A stretch of 64,000 bases of DNA from Cristatella mucedo (Eukaryota > Bryozoa > Phylactolaemata > Cristatellidae), in NCBI GenBank assembly GCA_009760855.2, contig WPIO01000152.1:469501-533500 (forward strand). Reading direction: 5' to 3'. A program made the position numbers and the translations under genes. The stretch's first letter is position 1. Every line of letters starts with the position of its first letter. Positions 49,759 through 61,200 of this stretch are shown piece after piece. Below the pieces are notes generated by a model. That model saw only the letters and a program-made list of their open reading frames with translations, had not been told where the DNA came from and made no database searches.

Positions 49759-50227
49759 GCCGTGACCTTGTGGCTCAGAGTAAGAAATGTCCTCTGGATC
49801 CTCTGTTCAATCAGGAGCCATCGGCTCCTTCAGCTAAGCAATGGCTGAAATGGCTGAATCTCTTGGAGTTGCTGACCAATCTTGCAGCCATATTCAATAC
49901 CAGATGTAAAGGCTTAATGGCTTTTTAGGTAGACCAGCCAAAACTGAATTAACAATTGTCGAGTCTAGACAGAACCAGGAAGCTAATAAGATCTTTATTT
50001 AGTCAGCCACCGGAGTAGACAGCCCCTAATACTGCAAAGGGAATCAAACGTGTAGACTGGCTGTCGAAGCGGTCTCCTTTATGAAACTTGTATATGCCCA
50101 GTAGTTAACAAAGAGGACACGCGATGATAGTCACACTACAGCACCGCCAATTAGATGAGCAAAGGCTCCTAGTTCAGCCTTACACTAAAGGTATCCTATG
50201 AGTAGGAGTTCACTTTTATAATCGATT

Positions 50228-50395
50228 AGCTTGAAAAAGCTGGCTGGCAATAAGGATCGAATGTCTGCATAGCAAGCATGCAGTTTATCAGTTGCTGCAG
50301 CTCAAGCTAAAGACGGCTGGCTGATATCCAGGATCAAATGTCTGCATAGCAGGCACTCAGTTTATCAGTTGCGCCATCTCACGCCCGTAGTTTAA
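50228..50395 (-). mobile_element. SINE-C: tandem pair of tRNA-like units
   Basis: Two related units of about 85 bp lie head to tail. On the minus strand each has GCAACTGATAAACTG, a GCTATGCAGACATT arm and a degenerate B box (TTGATCCTGG, TCGATCCTTA). The second unit opens GGGCGTGAGATGGCG. I see no third copy in the window. Confidence 0.5.
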
Positions 50396-50396
50396 A

Positions 50397-50690
50397 TGAC
50401 AAGCACAACCAGGCATCATCAGCACAGTAGTGACAGCAGATGCCACGAGGCCACATCTCTTTTCTGAGAGGCTCGATTTTATTGGAAAACTGCAAAGGAC
50501 CAAGAAAGGAAGGACCGTTATGGTACTCTGCAAGTGACCGGGATGACTGCTGGATGAGACTTTACCGCCACATGACAAGTACTGAGCATGCTCAGATAAG
50601 TACGATTCAAAACACCCCAGAGACTTATCTCCAAGACCGATCGTTGTTCTCATTTGTTTAAGCAAGATATTGTGATCAATAGTGGTTAAT
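50397..50690 (-). mobile_element. LINE-F3 reverse transcriptase fragment
   Basis: The minus strand gives GLGDKSLGCFESYLSEHAQY, then in the next frame PVTCRVPYNGPSFLGPLQFS, PLRKEMWPRG and CHYCADDAWLCLSFKL. This is the order of CR1/Rex-type RT: GWF.SYL, VPQGS.LGPLLF and YADD. The catalytic YADD is CADD here, and a frameshift lies near 50545. Confidence 0.7.
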
Positions 50691-50815
50691 GTAGCTGATA
50701 GGTAAAGTAGGATCGTGAGCAGTGACTTGATAATCGTTGGTGCTTAGAATGCCGCTGGTTTTTACAATGAGCGGCTGCAATGAAGTGTTGACGGGATTCG
50801 AACAGATAAATCAAT

Positions 50816-50984
50816 CCTAGCTGATTAAACAGCCTCTTCTTGTATAGCGACAGAAGAGCCTTTACGGCTATCACCACTGCAGTGGCAATATAGAATCGCC
50901 CACTGCAGGAATCGAACCCACGACCTCGGGACCGAGGTCGTGAAAGCAACCGCCTTACCTAGTGTGCCATCACGGCTCACCGGC
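50816..50984 (-). mobile_element. SINE-A full-length copy, reverse
   Basis: The minus strand reads GAGCCGTGATGGCACACTAG (A box). The head also has a GGTCCCGAGGTCGTGGGTTC arm with the B box GGTTCGATTCC. The body is GTGATAGCCGTAAAGGCTCT and the end is ACAAGAAGAGGCTGTTTAAT, then CAGCTAG. Confidence 0.85.
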
Positions 50985-52719
50985 TTTGTGGTTGCTTGCC
51001 CAAATCCTGACCATTCTGTCGCTAACTGAGCCACACTAAAACATTTCTTTAATTATTTCCAGCCCCATTTACAGTCGGAACAAGCTGGCAGTATCCTGAT
51101 CAGCTTAAAAATCAATACTAATCTTTTTTTGGAAAGACATGCCCTGCTTCCATCCCTTCAAAGAGAGTGGGATCGAGAAAGACATGCACTATTTTTATGC
51201 CTTAAAATGAGAGTTGGAAATCAGTTAAGGCACGGGGGTACCTGTCTTGGACTGGATGTTCACATTCCAGAGTAAGCCACAAGGCACAAATTGTAGTGGT
51301 GAAGTGAGTATATGACAAAGCTACTACCATACAGCTCTCTACTTCTTTTTCTGGTCCGGGGTAAGATTTGACTGCAGCCTTAGAGTATACAAAGTCTCTA
51401 GCACCATAATCAGCACTTACTAAATCAGCATGACAACATGATCATATTCACGTACAAACTTTTGGATTGCTTCTCCACTACATATCCGTGCAGCTGTTTA
51501 TATAGAGTCTGAAGTACAACAAGCAAAACTGACAACTATAACGTAACTAAATGGGAAAATCCATACGACAGAATAATACCAGTGGGTTGTAAATAAATGA
51601 CACGGTACTAGTTATTATTGCATACAATTCTAAATAAGTGAGTTGTCCAACAGTGATTTATGTGCCACAATCTACTATAGACGAAATCATCTTGCTGTAT
51701 TTACACTAGGGTGTATTCCAAACTTTTTCAAACTAGCACCATTTTCGAGTAGCCGTGGAACCAGCTGCTGCTACACCAGCCAAACGTTTGTCTAGCAAAG
51801 TATTCAGTCATTTTTGAGCGCAGCTCTTCAAGGAGTTGTCTCGTCATCCATCGGCGATAGAACGGGGCCTCAGAGTAGTTCACTAATTTGCTAGTCTTCC
51901 TTGAGATCACGAATCTGGTTTCTGCCACACCAACGAGTTCCCAGTCAGCCACGGGGCGGCTAGTACTTGATTGGTTAGTTCACTTATAGCCGGCTGTAGA
52001 CTGATTCTACTAGAACGAACGTGCTCAACACAGTCGGATAACACTAGGTCTTATTCTATTCATGGTTCATGCAAGAGCTTATTGAGAAGTGTAAATCTAG
52101 GTGCTGTTTTTCTAGACACCCTACCGACTGCCTAGCATAATCAAATAAGCAAATAGGCAAGCACACTATTATAAAATTGTACACAGTTTTATATCGGTAA
52201 AAAGAATCCATTGCAGTGTAAGCCATCATCCACTTTCAACCAAATATACCCTTCTCATTTAAAAGTAAAAGTTCGGTGAAAGCAAGCATGCTACACAAGC
52301 CCATTATACTCAGCCACGATGTCCATATTTTACCATTTTCAATATTATTGCACCTTAATTTGTCGTCACACGGGAACATGTATTTATAAATGAATTACAT
52401 TCTTTTTTATATATGAGCGCTTTACCTGTCAAAAAAACTTCACAGACGGCTCACTGTTACTAGCATTTCCTCCAAGACTGCTTTTGTCATTCAGTAAAAA
52501 TCTTATTAATCGCATTCTCAAATTCAAGTTTGTGGGAAGATTCACGAACCTCCAAGGAATTTCTATTACAATAACCTCATAGTATTTTTGGGAACCTTGT
52601 AGACCCTGCTAAAACTTCCAAGAAGCTTCTCCACCGCCCAAAGCCCCCTTTAGAACTTTCACCAAGTCTCGTAATTTATAAAAAAGTCTCGTAATTTCTT
52701 GGAACGAGTAAAATGTAAT
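50985..52719. other. No gene recognised
   Basis: AT-rich sequence. One minus-strand frame at 51728-51952 (74 codons) shows no family similarity. Confidence 0.45.
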
Positions 52720-52870
52720 TCATTTGTATAGCACCCTAAGAGAACTGAATCTCAAGTCAGGCACTTCATGTATGCTCCGGGAATCGAGCCCACGATCTGG
52801 GTCATCCAACACATTCACCTTGACCTCGGTCGTTAAAGGCGAGCACCTTAACCACTAGGCAAAACCCTTG
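52720..52870 (-). mobile_element. SINE-B copy, reverse
   Basis: The minus strand has GCCTAGTGGTTAAGGTGCTC (A box), then CGTGGGCTCGATTCC (B box), and the tail AAGTGCC...GGGTGCTATACAAATG. Confidence 0.7.
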
Positions 52871-53154
52871 CAGCATAGCTATTATGCAAAGTCCTTTTAG
52901 CCAGGCATCGAGCACACCAAAAACGTGGGCCATCCAACACATGCAGCTGTCGCTAAACGAACAAAGTCATACATGCATGCAGTATTTCAAGAGAGCTCTC
53001 ACACCAATGCGAGCACACTCTGGTGTATTGATGACAATTAAATAAGGAAGTATGCATCAACAACACGCATTAACGACCATTACTTAAAAAAAAGTACAAT
53101 TCCATATGCAGCTAGCCAGCTCAGGACTACAATTAAATAACCCATCTGCGTGCG

Positions 53155-53157
<3 letters not shown>

Positions 53158-53206
<49 letters not shown>
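53158..53206. repeat. (CA)n microsatellite
   Basis: About 24 CA units, with a CA-rich decay to 53263. Confidence 0.95.
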
Positions 53207-53210
<4 letters not shown>

Positions 53211-53665
53211 CACATGCGGGCGCGCACACAGACACAGAGACACACAAATGCATTCACACACAAACGACCATTAATTTAGGGAGTAAATTAAAAACGCTAA
53301 CAATCAACTTCACATTCTAAGCATTTTCTCTAACAAATTACACTGTTAGAAGCGATGCAGCTAGAGACTATGCCTACAACAGTGCACAGGAAAAACGATT
53401 TTGCCCCACCACCAGTTGTGGTATGAGCCTCACTAATGAGTCCACTATTGCATGGACCGCATCTAGACAGGGCTTGGTGAGTTCATCGTTGAGGGAGCCT
53501 CCTCCATCAGCCCTTCATCCCATCCTCCTAGGACTATCCACCAGCCTGAGGCCCTGAGCTCCCTATCTCCACCCTCCGGAAAGGGATCAGCAATCTTTAG
53601 GAGGGTAGAGTAAGTCAGACAGTATGGAATATACTGCAGAACCAAATTAGAGTTTTACAGAGGAA

Positions 53666-53806
53666 CCGAGCTGGTTTGGTCCAGCGATTAAGGTGCTCGC
53701 CCCGACCAAGGTCTGACTGAGGTCGTGGGCTCGAGCCCCGAGGCACATGTGAAGCGCCGCCTGAATAGCGATTAAGTTCACTTATGGCGCTATACAAATA
53801 CAAACG
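53666..53806 (+). mobile_element. SINE-B: tRNA-like head with LINE-like tail
   Basis: The head has GGTTTGGTCCAGCGATTAAG (A box) and GTCGTGGGCTCGAGCCCCGA (B box). The tail has ACATGTGAAGCGCC, GATTAAGTTC and GGCGCTATACAAAT, resembling the LINE-F1 3' end. It lies directly upstream of the 53.8-kb pseudogene. Confidence 0.75.
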
Positions 53807-53821
53807 AATTGTATATTAAGA

Positions 53822-54810
53822 TGAGGCTGAGGAGAGAAATCTATACTCTTCATACCAGAAAAAACTCACCGATCTGGTCGGTGATCTTGGTCTCACCAAG
53901 TTCAACCAACGCTTGAGAGCTTCTGACATCTAGGCTCAAGGAGTAGAACTTGTTGGGTGAAAGCGTAAGAGTAACAGATCAGAGAAAGCATCAAGAACTT
54001 TTTTTCAGTTGCAAGATGGGCTGTGCTTCTGCAACACTTGGCCAGTCTATCCGAGGTTATAGAAATCACCTGTAATGCGAGTGAATAGGCAGCTAGGCCA
54101 TGTTCATAGGCAGTTAGGTCATTGGAGACATCAAAATGGTGTCATTCCTGATGGGCTCCTAGACGGTTTCTAGAAGCTTCCTTGTTACTTTGACTATGGG
54201 ACAGCCGGAACACTAAGGCACATTACCACAACAGAGACTGTTTAGAGTGGACCAAGCTCTCTGAAGGTACTGATGCCACCACTCCACCAAGTTGGCCCCA
54301 TAAAGCAATTAGTCAAGGCTCGAGACAATGTATAAGCAGCTTTTAAGTTCCTCCAAGATATCTTTCCAGAGCTACTGGAGGCACAAGTCAAAGCTGGTTT
54401 CTTCGTCGGACCACAGACAAATAACATGACAGAATGTGGCGACTTTGCTAAGAAGCGAAGAAGAAGGAAGGAGAAAGCGACTTGGAACAGTTTGTTGCAG
54501 TGGGTCATGGCTTTATGAACAGTCACAAAGCTATAGACTGAGCAACTGTTTTCGGCTCTCATCAATAGCTATACCAGAGTGGGATGCAGAAAGCCTTCGA
54601 AGTCCATATCATTGATGCTTATCTTGGCAAATGTAATGAGAAAATGGAAGCTTAATCAGTGGAGCAAGGCGGGTCCTTTAAACAGGACATACTGGATTCC
54701 AAACTCATTACCAAGAACAGCATAACAAAAACATGATGGGGGTCTATGTTTGGCGGCTTCTTCGAGAAAGCGATTTGCAGTATAGCTATAAATCTAAAAC
54801 ATTTACTCAT
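53822..54810 (+). pseudogene. Degenerate copy of a recurrent invertebrate uncharacterised protein
   Basis: Conceptual translation across three frames gives ordered islands that match a protein family I know from hydra, insect and mollusc genomes as multi-copy 'uncharacterized protein' entries. In order: YQKKLTDLVGDLGLTKF near 53860; FFQLQDGLCFCN near 54010; LPCYFDYGTAGTLRHI near 54180; VLMPPLHQVGPIKQLVKA near 54265; FKFLQDIFPELLEAQVKAG then FFVGPQ near 54340-54405; EKATWNS near 54475; IIDAYLGKCNEKMEA near 54610; and MMGVYVWRLLRE near 54735. In intact members these are LLPPLHIKLGL, GxFVGPQI, EKAAWxSF, the histidine-rich HFL.SHLDFFPEN block and MMGDYxWxLxR. Stops and frameshifts interrupt every segment, so it is not functional. 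The family's role is unknown to me. Its copy number suggests a mobile or mobile-linked gene. A tRNA-like SINE lies immediately upstream. Confidence 0.7.
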
Positions 54811-55198
54811 TTCTGAGCCCTCTTTCTGACTAAATGTTAACCACGAGCAAATTTGTCAGTGTCCTTATCAGAAACGGGTTAATTTCAAGTTGATCATTGT
54901 CCAGGTCGTATAGCAAAAAGTAGTGAATAATGGCCATTATCTATATTTCTGGGGCATGGCAATTAAGAAAGAACACTTACTAACCAGGACAAAAATTGTG
55001 TTACATAACATAGTCCTGAATAACTCCTCTTAGGATCATAACACTAATGGTGGTTTGAACGGATAACAAGTTTTTGCACTGCAAACCAGATTACGAACGA
55101 TTGAGATAAGGAGTATTTGGATACTTTGAGGGAGCTAAAAGAGCCTTTTTGAAGGTCCCTAGATGGAAGGCCTTTTTTCAATTTCTATTTCAATATTT

Positions 55199-55281
55199 TC
55201 AAACGGTATCTTTATCAAATTCTGCTGGATGGGACAGCCGCTTGGCCAAGCACCTGCAGGCTCTCGCCGTACGCTGACGCA
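55199..55281 (-). CDS. NELFE: Possible terminal NELFE exon
   Basis: A T-rich tract followed by CACACAAAG is a usable acceptor. The two bases after it restore the frame left by the 55500 donor. The exon would encode RQRTARACRCLAKRLSHP and end AEFDKDTV at a TGA. Human NELF-E ends in a basic then acidic tail of similar length, but sequence similarity is weak. No polyadenylation signal was recognised just downstream. This is a phase-based guess. Confidence 0.35.
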
Positions 55282-58200
55282 CTTTGTGTGGCAATACGAG
55301 CAGCAAATAATAATAATAATAATAAAGGTGCATAATAATAATAATGCAATAAATTATAATGCAGCAGGCCACATGACCCCCCCTGCTGTGTGTGTGGGTG
55401 CCGCCACGGCCGCCGTACGCACGCACAGTGACAGCAGCTGAAAGCAGCAGCAGCTACGGCTGCCGAAGCAGCGGAGGTGGCGACGCAGCAGCCACTGACC
55501 CAGTTCGGTCCACGAGGCAGCGCCCTTCTCCGGCGGCGGTGGCGCGGCTGCAGCGCTCTGGCTGGCGCTCCTCGACGCCGGCGGCGGCTGGCGACGAGCG
55601 ACCTCGACGGTGAGCATCACGTCCATGAACAACGTGCCGTTGAGCCGCTCGACGGCCTCGTCGGCCAAACGGCCGTCGGCCAGTGTCACGAAGCCCGAAC
55701 TGCAAGCAGGACGAGCTCATCGGACCGGTCCTGACCGTGCGCCTCTGCTTCCGCCGCGCCGTAGCACCGTCGAGCAACGACCTAGCGCCAGCGGTGAGCG
55801 GTGGTCGCTACCGCGCCAACGTGCCTCGCCCGGCCTGAAGGCTCGTGAGACTCGTGCTCGTCTCGGGAGCTGGAGCGTCGGGGGGGCGGGAGAAGAGGGC
55901 GAGGAGAGGCAGCTTCAAGCTATTGCAGAGGCTAACGAGCAAACCGCAGCTGGGTGGCATGCCGGCTGGCTGGGGTGGAGGGGGGCTGATAGAGAAGCCT
56001 GTGCAAACCTCTTGCCTTGCTCCATCGCAATGCTGGTGATGGCACCGTAGCCGTTGAACGCCTTTCGAAGCACGACCTCGGTCAGCCCGCTGCCGGCAAC
56101 GTACAGCGCTTTGCTAGGCGCTGCGCCTGCTGTGGCAGCGCCACTGCCGGTCGTCGACTCGCCAGAACCGGCAGCAGCCTTGTTCGAGCTCACGAAGCAC
56201 TCGTAGAGGTTCTTGAATTCGGGCTTGCCCCTCGGTCGATAACCCTGGCGAGCGAGAGAGACGCGCAACGGCCGCGCCGGGCGTTCATACTGCACCGATG
56301 CGTCTGGCGCGAACAGCATAGGCAACAGAGAGGTAAGCAGGCACTTCGACCCACCTCTGGTGACTCCGAAGCTGAAACGAAAGGCTGGAACATGGACGTC
56401 GGTCGATCCGACTCCTGCGAACGAGAAGGCACGACATTGCAGCACTCACTGCGGCCTCAATGGGTGCACGGCGCAATGTCGACCATCGGCTGAATGGCGA
56501 GCTCAAGCAGCAGCCAGTAGCAGCTGCTCCTCTTGGACTAGCAACCCCTGAATTAGTGCAGGCAGCGAAACTGCAGACGAGATCACCTCCAGCCAGCCAG
56601 CCAGCCAAGACGGCGTGCACGCCATCGAAAGTGGCGCGGACTTGCGTGAAAAAGATGCAGCGCATGAAATAAATGCAGGCGTGGCAGTGGGGCTAGAGTA
56701 AATGCTCCTCCGTGTAGAGGCTAGCTGCGAGGTGCAAAGAGCTCGAGATGGGAAACACGATATAAAGTTTTACAAAAACACCAAAGTATACTGACATGTA
56801 ATGCAATGTGTTGCATCTCTGTCTGTAACCCCACAAAGCCATATGGACTATGCAGATGTAAATCACGCTGGCACATCTTGGACTGGTGGACTCAACCTCC
56901 ATCCAGAGTAACCGAACATGAACTCACAGACCTGCTAAATAAATACTATTAACAGATAAAAATCTTATTTCACTGAATGCTTAATGCTGTGCAGGAGATG
57001 CTAACAAACGCGAAATGACTGGACGGGCTGTGGATGTTTGGATGGGTATATGAAGGAGATGAAAACACAAAGAACATATGCTATGAAACTAGCACCGACC
57101 TCAGTGCAATGCCTAGATAACATAATTGTACTACATTGATGCTACGTAAATGGGACGCTTGTCTGCTACAAGTGCACGCAATTTCCTCGGCCTTTGTGCA
57201 TGTGGCACCCAAAAACAATGAGTACCACTGGTGCCCATATCAGCAGCCTGCACTTTGTTCACAGTTCCACAAAGAATATGTTGTGATGATCACCTCTCTT
57301 TTTTAAACGAGTGTTCATAAATATGACTTGGTCTTTCGCAGGAGTCCAGTTTGGCTCAGAGCAAAATTCACTAAGATCTGTGACTGGTCGCAGTGTTTTC
57401 ACCGTCTTTCTACTATGCCACACAAAAATAAGGTGTAATGCACTTTAAATGAACCCACCTTTTTTGATCCGGTCACAACTATTCAGTCAAGCTAATTTAA
57501 ATGAGCACATCGCAGAGTGACTCGGCCTCATTAATATCGTAAAGAAATTTTATTTTGTAATCACGCCTCAAAGTTAACATGCCCTACTCGCTCTAAGCAG
57601 CCAGCAGTTACTCACAAACTGCCACACGAAGCTGGGCTTCACAAAAAGCAATGTTACACCTGGCATCAGCTAACGCCTGCCAGCCTCTTCTGCTCTGTGG
57701 GTTCGAACCTGGGGAACTTACTTGGCCTGAATTTCTGCAGCAAATCTACATCTAAGCCAGCTTTTTAGGGTTCCTCTACCCAAAGATGACTTCGAAAGTG
57801 TTTATTCGTAACATCCCGTATAGATTTCGGTAACTCTCTGCTTGCACCTCTTCCCGACTCTTCAGTAAAATGCACATACTGGTGCAAAACTCTGCAGCCA
57901 GGCTTGTCTGGCATGAACCGCTGCAGCTGCCATATCAGACCACTTCTCACCGGCAGGACTGGCTCCTCATCATGCAGACTTAATAGTCCCATCCCTAACT
58001 GTTACCTTCATGCAAAGTCTTGCTCAAGCCTATCTATTGGAAATGCTTACTAATCAAGTGCCACTCGCTCTTCTAGCTCAAGTACAACCTGAAATCCTTT
58101 ACAGACCATGCCAGTTTGCATGCTCTCAAAGCCTGGAACTCACTCTCGACTGACGGAATGATATTCCCATACTTAACATTTAAAATAGTTTAAAAACCTA

Positions 58201-61200
58201 CCAGTTCCTCAAAGGATTCTCTGGGTTGTGTGCATTGCCCTTTGTATGCTAATGCATACTGACACTGTGCTTGACTAACCAATTGACACACTTCCTTCGT
58301 ACCACATGTTAAGTGCATAGAAATAGATTTAGTTCTATGATGGTGCTATACTAATCTCTTCATATTATTAAGTCTTTTGCTATGCCTGTAACCAAGCTCA
58401 AATCCTTTGAAGACCACGACTTCACTTTGCATGTCAACTGTTTATTTGCTTCATCCCACCTATGCAAACTACCTAAAAAAATATTTAGTCCTCTCGCGGT
58501 GCTATAAGAATAATTATCATAATGATCATGGCCTATCGATCAGACGGCCACACTATTAGTGAGGGCTGCAGGTGCTAGCAGAAGGTCAGCACAGCTAGGC
58601 AGTTGTTGCAGCATGAGAAGTCGTGCACGAGCAGCGCACCTTAGCTTTCTTGACTACGGTACGCTTGAACGTCTTCTCCTTCGTCCCAGCTTCTAGCTTT
58701 ATAGCACCGGCCTTGAGCAGCTTCTTGGCCTGCTCAGTGGCTTCCTCTGCATTGTCGGAGTGGCCTGGCAAATGCAAAGTGCCAGAAGTCCTAGCCGAAG
58801 CAGAGCAATTGTGTCAGCACTGCGGTGCCAGTGACAGCCCTGCTCGATCAAGACAGAACCAAACACGCGACGAATTCGGCAAGCAAGCACAGCCTTTGTT
58901 TTGCACATCCACGATGGCACAAAAAAGGTGCAGCATTTTCTAAATCTCACTGCTCATCGCAGGCACCACTAGAGCATTGCTGTGCACTGCTGCTTGCCGG
59001 AGTGCTGACTGTGTCTGTGTGTGCACCTGCACTGGCTCGCACGAGCTCCTCTTGCATAACTGAAAACTTCCTTCAAGAGCAAGGATGAGTTACCAATGAA
59101 TCAACAGAGTCACATCTAATGCCAAGTGGCCTTGGTGGCAGACGTAAAATACTGACCGATGTACCAAAGATTTTTGTCGGGCATACGGGATGCTGAATTT
59201 GAGGACTAAAGACCGTGCGTATAGGCGCACAGCTTGGCAAAAGCTCAGCTGCAACGACTCAACGACCGGCAGACTGCCGCAAAGACTGACTGTCCCGATA
59301 AAGCCCTTCATTTTTATCAGTTCCACTAAGATAATCTTAGCATCATTTAAATGCATAATTAAATAATGCTGATCAAAAGCCTGCTCATCACCAGGTCATG
59401 ATTCAATGCACCAGTCAATGCTCAACTTCAACTATGAGAGTGCACGTTGTAGCTACATAAGCAAATTCGTAAATTCTCGCCTCTGATATTTCTGAGATTA
59501 CACACACTATAGTTGTACTAGATCAGTATCACTATAAGTACAATAACGCATGAGATGTAAGCGTCACATTGGGGGCAACTTGTGTTAAGGGGCCGACTCA
59601 CTCACACCATAGACTTACGTTCAAAATTATTTAGGTTGCTATTGAAAGCGCAGGTGCAGTAACTTCCGACCACAACTAGCTGAAACTACTCTCCTTGAAG
59701 GGATCCAAACACACCCTGAAATGACCTTGACAGAAGATGGATTAAAAAAGATCTCAATAACTTTTTGATTACTACCGATTTCACAGTGCTTCAGCAGTCC
59801 AATTCATAGCTGAAACGATGCACTTAGCAATGTCAAATGAGGTTGCTACTTAAATTGGTCGTAGCATTAATATCGTGACAGTGAGTTAGGGAGTTAAAGC
59901 AGCCCTATGGCAGACCTGATATCTTGCCCAGTCTGCTGAGGAGTTCACGTAGTGACAGCCGTGACTGCTACTACAGCACCCATTAACATTAACTAGTCAC
60001 GGAAAGGCACTCGGCTGATGACACAGCCATATTGCCATCAATCAGCCGCGATAGAAAAGCCAAACGGGCTTAAAACTTCGAAGGACACCACCAAGCACTT
60101 CCTGTCTGCCCACCCATCCACAGCTGGTGGCAGAGGCCGATGTCTCATCACTCAGCACTCGCCAACCAACAGCTGACTGCCTGACCGCCTGCCGGCAGCT
60201 GCTTTCAGATTATCCCTTGACTTGGCAAAATTCTGCACAACCAAAGCTAAAAACCCAACCGTTCCTCACAGCTTTTGCTCCATCAATATGAATTGACAAT
60301 TGTGCACTTCTGCATGCTGAAATCACACATGTTATCACTAACCAATGGACATGCTCTTTTAATGGGTGATGCTGTAGTGAGGGAACCGTCACTATATGCT
60401 CGGAACTCAGGTGTCCTCTTTGATCACAGCTCTAAATTTGAAAGCTGAATGTTTGAACAGTTTGAAGACTGTTTCAACAGCTAGCCACCACGTTCAATCT
60501 ATGTCCAAGATGAGTGACTATTTTACCATGGTGGCTTGCTAAAAACCTAACTAGCTTCACGGTTCTGCATCGGCTAGATTATTGTAAGGGCTGGGGTACC
60601 GAAAAGCCACTAAGCCACTGCAGTAGGTGATGAATATGGTTACAAGGCTAGTTTACAAATCCCAAGAGGTTTGATCACGTGTCACCTTTGCTGGAAGAGC
60701 TTCGATGTTTTTCTTTCAAGCTAGTGCAGCGATATCCCTTTGAGGTTTAGCACTTCATTTCAAGGTTGGCTGCACATGTTTTTTAATTTTTTTTTTAAAC
60801 AAGCTAGCCATTGGGGGTAGGTAAAGACGCCAATTTTTCTTTACAGAGGGTTTGAGGATAATAGAAAATGATAAAATATAATTCACTTGTATAGCACACC
60901 AAGAGAACTTAATATATATTCAGGGGATTGCATATGCCTCGGGGCTCGAGTCCACGACCTCATCCAGACCTTTGTCGTCAGGGCGAGTACCTTAACTGCT
61001 GGAACAAACCAGCTCGGCAATAGGCTCTAGTTCTTCTTCTAGCAGCAAGGGGCACAGAAAAGATCGCCAAGCAGATGCAGTAGCTACACAACGCAGGGGT
61101 ACACAATCACCCGGATGGGATTGTTATTGGCAGCTGTAGACTGGGCTGGGGAAGCAGGCGATCATCGAGAGGCCACTCACAAAAACACTTAGCTGCCTAT

